Source: Bathynomus jamesi
Taxonomy: Eukaryota; Arthropoda; Malacostraca; Isopoda; Cirolanidae
Length of the DNA: 64,000 nt
Direction: 5' to 3'
NCBI GenBank assembly: GCA_023014485.1
Contig: JAJOZX010005524.1
Coordinates: 122,501-186,500 of the forward strand
The first letter of the stretch is position 1, and every line of letters begins with the position of its first letter. The position numbers and the translations under genes were made by a program. Of the stretch, positions 20,363 through 31,623 are shown one piece after another. The notes beneath the pieces are model-generated. The model was not told the DNA's origin, ran no database searches, and was given only the letters and a program-made list of their open reading frames with translations.

Positions 20363-21660
20363 TATCAGGTCATCCCATAAGTAATGTCGTTTTTTCCGAT
20401 AGATTAAGTTTAAACTAGTCCTACTCGGTTGAAGCATAAATTTTCCGAAGGTTATATCTAAGACGAGATCTATCGTGTTTCGCTACATACTTAACAGACC
20501 TTGACCAGTGAAGACGTGTGTTTTACTTTGTGAACCCCTCATAAACGTGGTGGTATCAGAAGAGCATATCAGGCATATAATGCTTTACGAGTTCAAAAAA
20601 GGGAATAGTGCTACTGAAGCAACGCGAAACATTCAGGACGTTTATGGCAACGATATTCTGCATGTGAGGAAATGTCAAAGATTGCTTCAAAAGTTTAGGA
20701 ATGGTGACTGCTATTTGACAGATGCAGCACGCTCTGGACGCCCTGCTGAGTTTGATGATGACCTGCTGTTAGCCTCACTTGAAGAAGACTGTTCAACAAC
20801 TGTCGAAGAATTGGCCCAGAAACCCAATTCATCCCCGTCCACCATCCATCCGTCCACCATCCATCGACATTTGCAACAACTCGGGAAAGTGCCTAAGTTA
20901 GGAAAATGGGTGCCACATGAATTGTCGGTCGACAATCTGAGGGTGCGGGTAAACATTAGCACAGCTCTTCATTCCCGTGAACTCCAAGATCCGTTTCTGC
21001 ACCATTTAGTGACTGGTGATGAAAAGTGGATACTGTACCAGAATGTTAAGCGCCGTCGACAGTGGGTTTGTGCCGGAGAACCAGCGACATCACACCCAAA
21101 ACCAAATCTTCACCCTCGGAAGGTGTTGCTTAGTGTTTGGTGAGATAAAGGTGGTGTAATACACTTTGAAACCTTACCACACAACCAAACAATCACCGCT
21201 CAAGTCTACTGTCAACAACTGGATCGATTGAACACTGCACTAAAAGAAAAGAGACCTTCTTTGGTTAATCGGAAAGGAATCGTGTTCCACCACGACAACG
21301 CACGTCCTCATACAGCTCGGATCACTTCTGCAAAAAGTGAGGAGCTTGGGTGGGAAAAACTTCCACATCCTCCATATTCTCCAGACCTTGCGCCTTCAGA
21401 TTATCATCTCTTCAGGAGTCTGCAAAACTATCTTGACGAGAAACAGTATACTTCTTTAGATGACCTGCACACCAGTTTTTGTACGTTTTTTGCCTCAAAA
21501 CCGCCTGAATTTTATAAACATGACATTAAAAAGCTTGTAGGACGTTGGCAGGGTGTCGTTGATTCCGATGGAAAATATATACTAGATTAAAAAGTGTTTT
21601 TTTTTTGTCCTTCAAATTCCGATCTAAAAAACGACATTACTTATGGGATGACCTGATATA
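20363..21660 (+). mobile_element. mariner element (DD34D), nearly complete
   Basis: Inverted repeats TATCAGGTCATCCCATAAGT and the complementary ACTTATGGGATGACCTGATA extend for about 34 bp, with TA at each end. The 1.3-kb length and the single transposase frame are those of a full-length mariner. It lies in a TA-rich tract. Confidence 0.9.
20508..21590 (+). pseudogene. mariner transposase with one premature stop
   Basis: The frame runs 361 codons in total and is interrupted only by a TGA at 21,141, where mariners normally have a second tryptophan (SVWW-D), a single-base change. Order: two helix-turn-helix regions, the linker WVPHEL at 20,910, first catalytic Asp in TGDEKW (21,014), second in HHDNARPH (21,288) and third in YSPDLAPSDYHLF (21,380). 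The spacing between the second and third aspartates is 34, giving DD34D. A short in-frame duplication (HPSTI/PSTIH) lies near 20,840. Apart from the stop it looks recently active. The first few codons upstream of SEEHIRHIMLYEF may not be native. Confidence 0.9.
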
Positions 21661-21711
21661 CTGTATATATATAGGCCTCGAGTAAAAATGAATAAGGAAC
21701 TGTATGCAAAA

Positions 21712-22214
21712 TTTAGTGGTGAACCGGATGTCAGTTTTTCAACATATGCGGATGCAGATCTTTAATATCAATATCTGCGGATGGATATTTAGTTAATCTA
21801 TCAATATAATATAGAATTATGAATATATGACATAATTTTTCAAATTTCGTGGTATTACTATTATGGCAGGCAATGCATAAGAATTAAAATTAATTTTAAT
21901 GTTTTCATTATGATAAAAATAACTTTCTCAAGAGTTTCAGCCACAGAAAATTCAATGAAACAAGTTTCATTCAGTTAATTTTCTCTGTTACCAGGTATTT
22001 ATATTTTGAGGTGTATATATATATGTGTTTGTTCATATAATTAATACTTTACATGAAATGTGCATGACTGGGCCTTATAAGCTACTTTATAAGCTAATTT
22101 AATTGTAAATTGCGTAATTTATTAGAGGTAATATCCGCATAACATCCGCAGTCAGAATTGCGGATGTTAAAATGATGCGGATATCTGCGGATGCGGATAT
22201 CCGGTCCACCACTA
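21712..22214. mobile_element. Non-autonomous hAT-like element with GCGGATATC repeats
   Basis: Ends are TAGTGGTGAACCGGAT and ATCCGGTCCACCACTA (one mismatch). Subterminal copies of ATCTGCGGATG and TGCGGATATCC flank an AT-rich interior with no ORF. No convincing 8-bp target duplication is visible. Confidence 0.6.
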
Positions 22215-22940
22215 AATTGCAGATATAAGGGAGGACAGTGTATATATGAGTACCCCACTATGTGCGAATTCTATTATAATAATAATCACTGTAAATTCGG
22301 TGACAGTTGCGAGTTCCACCACTCCACCCTTTTCAAAAATTACACAAAACATGGAACCTGCAAATACGGAAAAAGATGCTACTACCATCACCTCCCAACA
22401 CACTCAAAGGACAATAGGAAAAACGAAAAGAAACATATGTATACAAATCGTGAATCAAAGTTTTTCAACATCGCAGACACTACGGCTGCTAAGGCTCATC
22501 CAGCACATGGGGTCGACATAGCTGGGAACCCCCGAGCCGAACCGCTTCCTGGCAAGAAGCTACCAGAACAGGTAAGCGGAAATAGATCTTTCTTGGAGGA
22601 CCAAGTGGATACAAAACACGCGATACTGAAGGATAATGAATTTGGAATGCAAAGGCGGCAACGGAAAACTAAGAATATAAATATTGTCCTGGCTAATATT
22701 CAAGGGCTAAAATCGAACCACTCGCTAAACAAAGTTTCACACCTGAAAGGATTTATGGATAAAGCAAAGGCTGACATCTCATGCTTCACAGAAACAAATC
22801 TTAAAGATTGCCAAGGAAACTATAAAAACTGCGAATACTGCATAGATAAGAAAGAAATACATATCTATGGTTACAACTTCCAACGAGCTGATAGAACAGC
22901 AAGACGTAAAGATAGCTGTGCATGTACAGTATGTACGTGA
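22191..22940 (+). pseudogene. CCCH-finger/endonuclease N-terminal part of the LINE
   Basis: The 249-codon frame starts upstream of the element-specific part. A C-x8-C-x5-C-x3-H zinc finger is present (CEFYYNNNHCKFGDSCEFHH), followed by a second, incomplete one (CKYGKRCYYHH, first cysteine lost). After a basic linker (RRQRKTKNINI) comes the start of an apurinic endonuclease domain: IVLANIQGL and then SCFTETNLK, the latter carrying the conserved catalytic glutamate. The frame is lost at 22,940 and the endonuclease continues in another frame. Fusion of CCCH fingers and endonuclease in one frame is unusual for CR1-like elements, where ORF1 is usually separate. It may reflect loss of the intervening stop. 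Confidence 0.65.
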
Positions 22941-24150
22941 GAATCATATGGCAGAGACGATAATAATTAAATCAAACAGTTTCGTAGAACTTTCAGCAGT
23001 AAAGATAGAAAAATTAAATGTGGTACTTATAGTCAGATACAGACCTCCAAACATTCCAACTGCAAAATTCTCGGATGCCATTGTGATATCAGAAACTTAA
23101 TAAAGTTCTTAAACTCTCCAATCTCCATCCTCCACTATCCTGCGAAGATTTTAATTTCCCGTTTATAAAATACAAAAAGGTGGGAAGAAATAGATGTATA
23201 CACCAGGACAAGGGGACACAAGAGAAGACCAGGAACAAGCAAAAATGTTGATAGTTCTAGCAAACGAATTTGTTAACACAAGGGATAACGGATAACACCA
23301 GAAAAAATAACTGCCTGGATCTGGTATTCACGAATAACACCAACTTCATTGATGATATAAAAATAACCGCAACTATTATCTCAGACCACAACATAATCGA
23401 GATATCAACTAATGTGGTCTCAACATTAAAAGAAAATACTCATAATGAAGAAAGAAGCAAATCTGAAAATTTTAACCTAACTCCAAGACTATAAATTCGA
23501 AAGAAATCAGATCCCATATGGCCCAGATTGAGCGGAAAACAGTTTTAGAGGATAAAACAACCAAAGAAATGCTAACAATCTTGGAAGAAAAAACGCTGCA
23601 AATCTTAGAAAACTACATTCAGAAAGCACAGCCAAAAGGAAAAAGATTTTTTCGAGAGGCAAAAAACGATCACTATTCCGCAAAAGAAAGAGTAGCTACG
23701 AAGTTAATTAATTGCACAGAGTACAATAGCAGGGGAGTAATACAAGAAAAACTGGAGAGTATCGATAAGGAAACCTAAGCCCTAAGTAAGGGCCATACAG
23801 AGAGGGAAGATGAAAATGCGGTAGAAGTAGTAAAGGAAAACACAAAATACTTCTATAGCTATGCGAAAAGAAAAAGAACGCGTACCACTATCGAGCCCTT
23901 AAGGAAAGGAAATAATGAACTAAACAATGATTTATAAGAAATATCTGGAACATTGAGAGCCCAGTACGAATCAATTTTCAGTACCCCAAAAAGTGACAGT
24001 GGTACCTGACAGATGCATTCTTTCGAGAGAAATTAGAAGGAGACTGTATAACAGATTTTGATTTTACCCCGGAAGATATAGCGCGAGCTATAGGACAAAT
24101 GAAATCACATTCAGCTGCAAGTCCAGACAAATAGAACGCCTGAATATTAA
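22941..24150 (+). pseudogene. Endonuclease C-terminus and linker of the LINE, decayed
   Basis: Readable blocks in three frames: LNVVLIVRYRPPNIPTAKF (22,999, endonuclease YRPP motif), NNCLDLVFTNN and ATIISDHNIIEI (23,300-23,405, the SDH catalytic motif), then a coiled, lysine-rich linker (23,518-23,778). Several stops and shifts lie between them, so it is not functional. Confidence 0.7.
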
Positions 24151-24170
24151 GAAGATCCTAGACACTGGGA

Positions 24171-24350
24171 CATGTGCCTAGTCCTGGTAGGGGGGGGGGG
24201 ATGTATCCCTCCCTGCAATTTGGTTGGGGAGGATTTCCTATATAATCCAATATAATCCTATGTAATCCTATATAATTTTCCTATGTAATCCCCCAAACCA
24301 AATTGTAGGGGGGAATACATCCCCCATCCCCCCCAGGATCTACGCCCATG
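24171..24350. mobile_element. 180-bp MITE with 8-bp target duplication
   Basis: Inserted in the LINE between CACTGGGA (24,163) and CACTGAGA (24,351), an 8-bp duplication with one difference. Ends CATGTGCCTAGTCCTGG and CCAGGATCTACGCCCATG are imperfect inverted repeats, continuing inward as G/C-rich arms with AATTTGGTTGGGG. The centre is four copies of CCTATATAATCC-like sequence. The duplication length suggests a hAT-type source. Confidence 0.75.
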
Positions 24351-24358
24351 CACTGAGA

Positions 24359-24859
24359 AAATATCAAACATCCTGAAAAGAGCAAACATTGTTCCTATAT
24401 ATAAAGGAGGGGATAGATGTCAAGCAAAGAACTATAGACCAGTGTCACTGACATCCCATCTCACCAAAATATTTGAAAGAATAGTTAGAAAGAAAAACTG
24501 ATTTCTTGGAGACACTGGAAAGATTCAGTGAGAACCAGCACGGATTCCGACCAGGAAGATCATGCCTGTCACAACTAATAGGATAAAACAATATCATCCT
24601 GGACACATTTGAAAGCAATGAAAACTACGATGTCATACATATGGATTTTTCTAAAGCGTCCGACAAGTATGATCATGGTATAATAGCACATAAAATGAGA
24701 CATTTATTGGGGCCACTCCTATTCATTATCATGCTAACAGACATAGACAATGAAGTAACCAACAACAATATAGTAACATCCTTTGCAGACGATACAAATA
24801 TCAACAGAAAAATCCGTGATGCAGAACAGGTGGAGGCCCTACAGGGGGACACGAGAATA
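24359..24859 (+). pseudogene. LINE reverse transcriptase core
   Basis: Motifs in order: RANIVPIYKGG, KNYRPVSLTS, ENQHGFRPGRSCLSQL, VIHMDFSKASDKYDHGI (palm motif A), a deletion before motif B (KMRHLLGPLLFIIMLTDIDNEV retains only its end), then TSFADDTNI, the FADD active-site box with both aspartates. The deletion of the PQGSVLGP segment makes it inactive. The frame ends where the DD41D element enters. Confidence 0.8.
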
Positions 24860-26205
24860 TACAGGGTGGGGGAAAGGTCTTTAAGGATTTTATACATGCA
24901 AATAATTTGTTAATAATAAATAAATTCCACTATCACTGCAGTGTATGCAACACTTTTCAAAGCAACTATACAAAGACAAGAATGACCCTAGGCTAGAGCA
25001 GGAAGGCCCTAGGCCCTAAACCCGAGCCCCAGTCAGCGCCATGTCAGTAAGAATGGAATACAGCAATGAAGAAAAAGTGTGTTTTGTATCGTCGGCTATT
25101 TCTTAAATGATTATGAAGAAAGTTTGCGTTTATTTCAAGAACAATGTAATAAACCACCACCAAGTGCAACCACTCTTCGATACCGGAAGCTCAAACTCTT
25201 GGAAACAGGGAGCCTAGTGAAAGATCGTCTAAGAAGCGGAAAGCAGTAACGGGGACAGGAGACAACAAAGAAAGTGTCCTCGCCAGTTTTCAAGTCGATC
25301 CGACAACCTCAACGAGAAAAGTCGCACAGGAATTGGGCATTTCCAAATTTTCAGTAGCAAAAATATTGGAATCACAGGGGTACCACGATTACAAGCCCAT
25401 TTACTCTCAGCTCATATACGACGATGATTCTGATACAGCTGCAGTTTGCTGAAACAATGAGACAAAAGTTGAACAGTGATCCAGACTTTCTTCGAAAGAT
25501 GAAATTTTCAGATGAATGTGTCTTCAGTTCAAGGAGTAAAGGAAACAAACACAACGTTAACTACTGGCCGAAAAAATCCAAAAATACGATTGGGTAACCC
25601 CGGTTAAATGGCTACATTAACAGTTTGGGCGTGCATTGGTTATTCAGGACTCGTTTCCTTTGACATATCGAGAGATACGATGGATGGAAAACGCTATTGC
25701 CAGGTATTGAGAGAGTTTTGCCACAGTTTACCAATGGCGTTGGCAGGAATTGGCTTTATCATCATGATGGAGCGCCGCCACATGACTCTGCAGCTGCCCG
25801 TGACATTCTGGATACAAACCTTGAAGGAAAATGGGTTGGGCGGCGAGGTCCCATTGAGTGGCCAGTCAGATCACCTGATTTAATCCCATGTGATTTCTGG
25901 CTTTGGACTTATTTGCGTGATATACTGTACACTCCTAGTTTCATCTATAGAAATGTGAATGCCCTTGGCCTCAGAATAGATGAACAACTGAAAAGGACCC
26001 CACTCGATATGTCCGGAAGAACAATGAAGAATTTCACAGGGAGAATCCACAAATGTATCGTGTATCTTTGAAGATTAAATTACAATTTAACAAAATATTT
26101 GTATGAATAAATTTCGCGTAGACTTTTTGTTTGATTTATTTCATCATTTGAACTTATCTCTATAATGTTAACTAAATAGTTGTATGTATAAAATCCCACC
26201 CTGTA
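24860..26205 (+). mobile_element. DD41D Tc1/mariner-superfamily transposon
   Basis: TA-flanked, with ACAGGGTGGG at the left and CCCACCCTGT at the right. A second matching block (GATTTTATACAT) lies 12-16 bp further in on the left, so a small insertion has occurred in the left end. It interrupts the LINE at its active-site region. Confidence 0.75.
25039..26071 (+). pseudogene. DD41D transposase, frameshifted
   Basis: Starts MSVRMEYSNEEKVCFV. After a frame change the helix-turn-helix half reads YEESLRLFQEQCNKPPPSA...LRYRKLKLLETGSLVKDR. The central part with the first aspartate is broken: SDECVFSS at 25,510 is the likely site (usual form SDEAHF). The second aspartate is in YHHDGAPPHD (25,757) and the third in RSPDLIPCDFWLW (25,878). 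Counting between the last two gives 41 residues. Overlapping frames at 25,608-25,883 and 25,697-26,071 show another shift, so it is inactive. Confidence 0.8.
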
Positions 26206-26586
26206 CAAATGTTCAGACAAGAACATGAAATTTAACAAAGAAATTTCAGCTCTTGAGCTATGGTAGGAATGAGGAGCTAAAACGGACAGCATATTATACC
26301 CCAGATAGACAGGAAATTCAGAGAAGTAAGTAAGAAAGAAATTTAGGGGTTATATTGACCGACGATACAAAATTTGAGACAAAACCAGATAACGATAAAC
26401 AAAGCAAAAAGAGTCGCGGGAGAGGTACTCGAGAACCTTCAAAAGAAGGGACAAGAAAGTAAAGAACCTCACAAACGTCACAGGGCTCAAAGTTGAGATC
26501 TTCAAAAGAAGAAATGTCTGGCTGAGGACGGCACCATATGAGCCGGGTGTACCTGGCTGCGTGCGATGGAGTTCGCGAGAGAGCAA
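26206..26586 (+). pseudogene. LINE reverse-transcriptase thumb region after the insertion
   Basis: Sequence continues with KRTAYYTPDRQEIQRSK and RNLGVILTDDTKFET, the standard block downstream of the active site in CR1-like elements. It then degrades and stops at 26,580 against a TA/AAAT satellite. The 3' UTR is missing. Confidence 0.65.
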
Positions 26587-26587
26587 C

Positions 26588-26640
26588 TCGCTATATATAT
26601 ATATATATAATATATATATATATAATATATATATATTTAT

Positions 26641-26671
<31 letters not shown>

Positions 26672-26750
26672 AATATATATATTATATATAAATATAAATA
26701 TATATATAAATATAAATATAAATATAAATAAATAAATAAATAAATAAATG
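26588..26750. repeat. TA and AAAT microsatellite
   Basis: Alternating TA tracts grade into ATATAAATATAA and then (AAAT)n. Confidence 0.95.
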
Positions 26751-27009
26751 ATAAAATTTAACTTTGAAGGATCAGCGTTAAAGTTAAGTAAATAGTATAT
26801 AAACGAGAATAGTAATTAAAGTTCGAATAAACGGCAGAATAGATTGTCAATTCGTTCGAACACTTTAGAGGTGATTGCCTCACTTCCTTTCATTTCCATT
26901 TTCATTTTTACGCTCAGAAAATGAGAAGTGAAATGTGAATTCGTAATTTTGAAAAATTTTCCTCGCTTGAAATTTCTTCAATGCCACTCACTTAATTTGG
27001 CAGATGTAG

Positions 27010-27240
27010 TATATCCAAACGGTTGCCACTACGCGTAGTTCATTGGGTAACACCATTTCAATGAAGACATTGAAGCTGGGGGTTCGAATTCCGATAATGC
27101 TGATACTAATACGGGAGTTAGAGCAATGGGTCTCATCAGTCTGGCCTGAGCGCTGTGCCAGTTTCTGGTTCTCCAGACTGATTATAATACCCGAGCTAAA
27201 CGTTCATGGTGAGCTAACCTAGCTTTAATATTGAATAACA
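27010..27240 (+). mobile_element. tRNA-derived SINE, copy 1
   Basis: A box-like TAGTTCATTGGGTAACACC is followed about 35 bp later by a B box (GGGGGTTCGAATTCC). The tail contains CCTGAGCGCTGTGCCAGTTTCTGG. The same order, with about 75% identity by eye, occurs at 44,406-44,585, so this is a dispersed SINE family and not a functional tRNA. Confidence 0.75.
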
Positions 27241-28950
27241 AAGGTATTGATAAAACAAACAAAACTTAATCTAATCTAAAGTATCTAAACTAGCCAAGGA
27301 TTAACAGTAGCCAGCTCAGGTCGTGCTGATGGTAAGTCAACATATACGAAGGTTCTTATAGGCCGTTAGACCGGCTTGATTTGCCTGGCAAAGAGATTAA
27401 TTAATCAACTCTACTAAATTGAAATTATAATTAGTAGTAGTACCTTATTCAGAAAATATTCCCTTATACACATCCCGGTCAAATCAATAAACAGCTAATA
27501 AAATCGGTCCACAAACAAAGAGAATCAAGCTAGAAAATTAAGTCCATTATCTGAATGAAACCTGCAGAGAACGAATTACTAAGACAAGACGTGGTTTCTG
27601 TATAGAAATTATCACGTTTACTATATTTTAATTGAGAGCATCTTTAATAATGTAATTAGAAGGAAAAATATTTCATTTGTTATTATAACAAATATATAAA
27701 TATAATGAAATATAAGTTTATGCTGTCTGTTTCATGTTGATGGAATCGTGTGCATACAGAATTCTCTAAATGGGGACCAAAGGTAAATTAAATTACTGTA
27801 CAAATGGTTTTGAGCATTTGTGTGAATTTTAAGAATTTTGGCAAAAAATGTGCGAGTTTACTCATTTTTATGGAGTACATCTTAATTTTTTCAAATATTT
27901 AGATTCTTAAAAGAAATTTTGATTTTTTTCCAATAAAATAAAACAATGTAGTCCACAAAAGTGTTAAAAAAAAGAACTAATGATTTTTTTGGCACTAAAT
28001 ATATTGCATTGTTGAACTGAATGTTGCGAATGCAACAAATTATTAGAACAGCAGTTGTAATCCCGCTGAATCGCGTAATTTCATCGTTGCGGTCTCGATT
28101 TTGGACCTTATGCTTAAAGATCACAAAACACAAATTCTTCCTGATTATTTATCGTGTGATGTTGCCGCTGCGTACGACGTTGATGAATACCATCAATTGC
28201 ATTTCGTATTATCATTTCCATATTCGGTGAGACCCGTAAATTTAGTCTCCCTAAAATTAGCAAAGCGTTTTTATTGCCTGCATTATTTCTAAGTTATTTT
28301 CATTTTTCATTAGTTATTAAAGATCTACAGTACATCACCTTTAGAGGGAGTAATTTTGAAATTATTACAGTAAAATATTCAATCAATATAACTGACCATA
28401 TTTCATGATCTCTATATAATTCAGTTTACAAACATACAAACAATTTGTTTCATTCAGTTTCATTCATAAACAGTATATGTACAAATCTCTCTTCGAGTAA
28501 TGAGAAAACACGTAGGTATAATACATACTTCGTAACATCCATTGATCTACAGTATATTCTCATTTAACTGTCAATTCCTTATGCACTTCATTAATTTACG
28601 TCACTAGTAAATTAATTATACGTTCAATCCCTCGTTTCTATGCGTAGGAACCCAATGCCGACACCTTTTGTACAACTTAACAAGCGAAAGTCAAGAGACG
28701 AATTTGCTTCAGATTGGATTCATTCTGGAATAGAAAAAGTCGTCGATCCTTTGATTGGAACGCTACTAACAATTCGGGAAGCAATTCAACATTTAACAAT
28801 ATGCAAAAACATTTAAACTTTACAAATGTCTTAGAACTTAGGAGGAATCCGCACGAAGAATGGCTGATGCATATACCTTTGGTTTTTCTGCCCAAATTGT
28901 TCATTCTGACGAAGGTCAAGCCTTTCACTCCACCTTAAACCTACAGTTTA
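27241..28950. other. AT-rich intergenic DNA, no gene recognised
   Basis: Several open frames of 60-80 codons overlap on both strands (for example 28,021-28,290 and 28,677-28,938). None shows a domain or conserved motif. Confidence 0.45.
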
Positions 28951-28954
28951 ACGC

Positions 28955-29130
28955 GGAATCCGAACCACGCCCCACCAGCAGCCCAGCGTCTTAACCACAA
29001 GGCTACTCAGGGTACCCATTTATCTACCAACCACTTTCTTTATTGTGTGGAAGGATGAACAGCTGGGTTTTGCTGCGCGCCGCCTGCCATCACCGGGCCG
29101 ATGGATTCGTAGTCAGCGGCGCTAACCACT
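28955..29130 (-). mobile_element. Two adjacent tRNA-like SINE heads
   Basis: On the minus strand, 28,955-29,020 reads TAGCCTTGTGGTTAAGACGC...GGTTCGGATTCC, with A and B boxes. 29,040-29,135 reads GTGTAGTGGTTAGCGCCGC, an A box, but its B box is not clear. They are head-to-tail on the same strand, which suggests a dimeric or nested SINE. Confidence 0.55.
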
Positions 29131-29158
29131 ACACCACCACTAATATATATATACATAC

Positions 29159-29300
29159 AGAGGTTTGACAAAAGTAAATACACAACTTTGTTTTTCGAAA
29201 ATTTTTTGATTTGACAATAAAAGTCACTCAATAATAAATTTACTACATCGATGAAGGCAAAAGGGAAAGGAACACTATTTTAAATACTGATCCAATTAAT
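29159..29300. mobile_element. Fragment related to the element end at 20.2 kb
   Basis: TTTGACAAAAGTAAATACAC and then AAAGGGAAAGGAACAC match the reverse complement of 20,165-20,330 in order and spacing. This is a truncated copy of the same Tc1/mariner-like family. Confidence 0.5.
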
Positions 29301-29359
29301 TTATCATTTATTGAATTTACGATCAAATAATTTTTTTTGGAAAAAAACAAAGGTGCCTG

Positions 29360-29365
<6 letters not shown>

Positions 29366-29440
<75 letters not shown>
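29366..29440. repeat. (CT)n(TA)n compound microsatellite
   Basis: About 14 CT units followed by about 22 TA units. Confidence 0.95.
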
Positions 29441-30469
29441 TGTGTGATAATTCTAACATTCATTTCCGCATGTTAAGTCCAAACTCGCATGAACTTCTAA
29501 CTGTATATAATATTCATGCAAGTTTGGAAAATAATTAAATAAAAATTTCATTTTTGTTCTTTTAGTTCTTGCTAAAGTAATGATATCTTCATGAATTTTT
29601 TTTTAACTACCTAATCATTTTTTTTTTTTTTATTAAACTTATTGTATAATCTTGCTAAATTCTGCAAAGTTCATTTTCTTTTTATATTCCCTCTTTAGCC
29701 ATAAAAGATGGTCATACACTGAATCAACATTTAATTTTAAATTTTAAACATTTAATTTTAGTTCATAGTAAAATGCCTATCTTAATTTCCATTTTTAGTT
29801 GACAAATCATTATAACATCAGATTTGTCAATATGCTGTTCCAGCAAAATTTGCCTTCATCTTCAAATATTTTGCTTTATCAGTTTCTGCAAGATCCATCA
29901 AACAATTCTTTTGAATCGGCAAAAGAATTCACCCTACTGAAAATTGGAAAAAAAACGTCAAATTAAATAATAATGACGTCACCAGGTTAAATAGTATATA
30001 AACCATTGTAACCTTTCAAATATGTTGTGTCTGATCTGACCCAGAGGCGGAAGCATTAACTGTAATATTTAGAAGCAGTAAAATTCAGTAAAAGGATATC
30101 TTTATTTTCTCCTTTGGGTCCTGGTTTTTCCAAGAGAATTTAGTTTTAGAATAAAAACAGCATCTTCAAGAAACAGTAAAAGTTAGAAATCAACAGGTCT
30201 TAAGAAAAAACCAGCATTACCTCACAAACTTCTCCAATACGCTACAAGAAGAATCCAGGAATCAATCAATAACCTAGTAAGTGTTCGCAGAATCCTCCGA
30301 TCCGCTACAAGAAGAAATCGGAGGGTGGAACTTATTATCCCAGAGTGAAAAATCCGTTGCTGCCGCCTAACCAAAACCCCCGTCAACTTCGAACCATCGA
30401 AGGGAGATTAACGTATATACTGTATATATACACACACACTGGTGTGTGTGTATAATAATAATAACAATC

Positions 30470-30510
<41 letters not shown>
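29441..30510. other. Non-coding AT-rich DNA
   Basis: No gene recognised. Short direct repeats of CGCTACAAGAAGAA occur at 30,240 and 30,303, and CA and TA tracts at 30,428-30,511. Confidence 0.45.
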
Positions 30511-30513
<3 letters not shown>

Positions 30514-30516
<3 letters not shown>

Positions 30517-31072
30517 GGGCTATTGAAATTGATTCACCTGATTTCAAATGAGAATATTTTTTAATGTTACAAATACAGTGATTTGTATACATCAACCAAA
30601 AGAAAAACTGTCTAAATTTTGTCTCTCACCTCATAAATGCTCTATGTGACTTCCCCTAGTTACACGAGCAACGTCGACACGATAGTCGAATTCCTCCCAT
30701 ACTCGCTCCAGCATGTCCGTTGTCACTGACTCTACGGCAGTAACAATGCGAGTTCGGAGCTCATCCAAAGATGTGGGCAACTGTGGCACGTACACAGTAT
30801 CCTTAACGTACCCCCAAAGGAAGAAGTCGCACGGTGTAAGATCCGGCGACCTAGGGGGCAACACACAAAACGCCTTCTGTGTGCGGACGCCATTTTCACA
30901 CTGACTGTTTGTTGCTAGGCTAGGCCACGGCGTGACTTTGAAGCCCTCTCGCGGTGATCTTGTAAAACTGGATATTTCCTCTTTCATGTGGTGTATGCCC
31001 AGTTGATGCACGGTTGATAGGTACGGAAGTATTCTCAGTTGAAATCGGATGAATCATTTTAAATAGCCCTGT
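30514..31072 (-). mobile_element. Deleted DD41D element with 3' transposase fragment
   Basis: TIRs ACAGGGCTATT and AATAGCCCTGT extend with GATTCA...TTCAA on both sides and are flanked by TA-rich DNA. At 560 bp it is an internal deletion derivative. The retained minus-strand ORF (30,631-31,011, 126 codons) starts within fused sequence and carries PRSPDLTPCDFFLWGYVKD, the third catalytic aspartate block, then the C-terminal DELRTRIV...VWEEFDYRVD region. The first two aspartates are lost. Confidence 0.8.
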
Positions 31073-31080
31073 ATATACAC

Positions 31081-31297
31081 GGTGAACCAAAAGTAGGTGG
31101 ACAGTAGGTTGAATACGGTTTGTGTTATATTATATTATAACTATGGTGTTCATTATAACTATGGTGTTTGTGTTATATTATATTAAATATTATAACTAAA
31201 TTTATTTAAATTTTATTTTGTATTATAGTATACAAAAAAATTAAATATGTATTCTCAAAATAAACGTTATCATTTACTGTCCACCTACATTTGGTTC

Positions 31298-31300
<3 letters not shown>
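31081..31300. mobile_element. 220-bp MITE with GGTGAACCAAA ends
   Basis: Ends GGTGAACCAAAAGTAGGTGG and CCACCTACATTTGGTTCACC are inverted with two or three mismatches and continue with ACAGTA/TACTGT. TA lies close to both ends. The interior has a direct repeat of TTGTGTTATATTATATTA. Probably mariner-derived. Confidence 0.8.
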
Positions 31301-31338
<38 letters not shown>

Positions 31339-31386
31339 AGAAGAACACCACAAGAGCAAACATTTTCGTTTATTTTTTGTACTTCA

Positions 31387-31417
31387 GACGTTTCGACAAA
31401 TCTTTTGTCATCATCAG
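31387..31417 (-). ncRNA. Hammerhead ribozyme motif of the Penelope-like element
   Basis: On the minus strand the order is CTGATGA, stem II GACAAA...TTTGTC with a short loop, GAAAC, then GTC. This is the minimal hammerhead core with short stem III reported for Penelope-like element ends. Two further copies of the same layout lie at 53,664-53,694 and 56,993-57,023. Cleavage has not been shown here. Confidence 0.65.
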
Positions 31418-31623
31418 TGAATTATAAATCTTAAAATAAGAATAAATAATTAAAATTAAATCAATACAAAAAAAAAATTAAAATCATTAAAATTAAATTA
31501 AATTAAAATTACCTCAACTGGCAAATACACAATGATTACGTCAACCTCCATATTCGGCAGATACTGAGAGAAAACTGTACGGTCAGTTACATTCAAAGGT
31601 ATGAAAGTAAGTTGGTTGGTTAG

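Larger units (their letters stand above)
22215..26586 (+). mobile_element. CR1-like LINE with CCCH finger protein, interrupted twice
   Basis: Gag-like, endonuclease and reverse-transcriptase parts are recognisable in order from 22,191 to 26,580, but split by many frame breaks, by a MITE (24,171-24,350) and by a DD41D transposon (24,860-26,205). The reverse-transcriptase C-terminal part resumes after 26,206 with ...ERNLGVILTDDTKFETK, the usual sequence after the active site. It ends at a TA-rich satellite at 26,590. Confidence 0.75.

Noticed and set aside
28021..28292. Overlapping 63-69 codon frames as a small gene
   Set aside because: No motif, no start context and no repeat or splice signal; both frames look random in AT-rich DNA.
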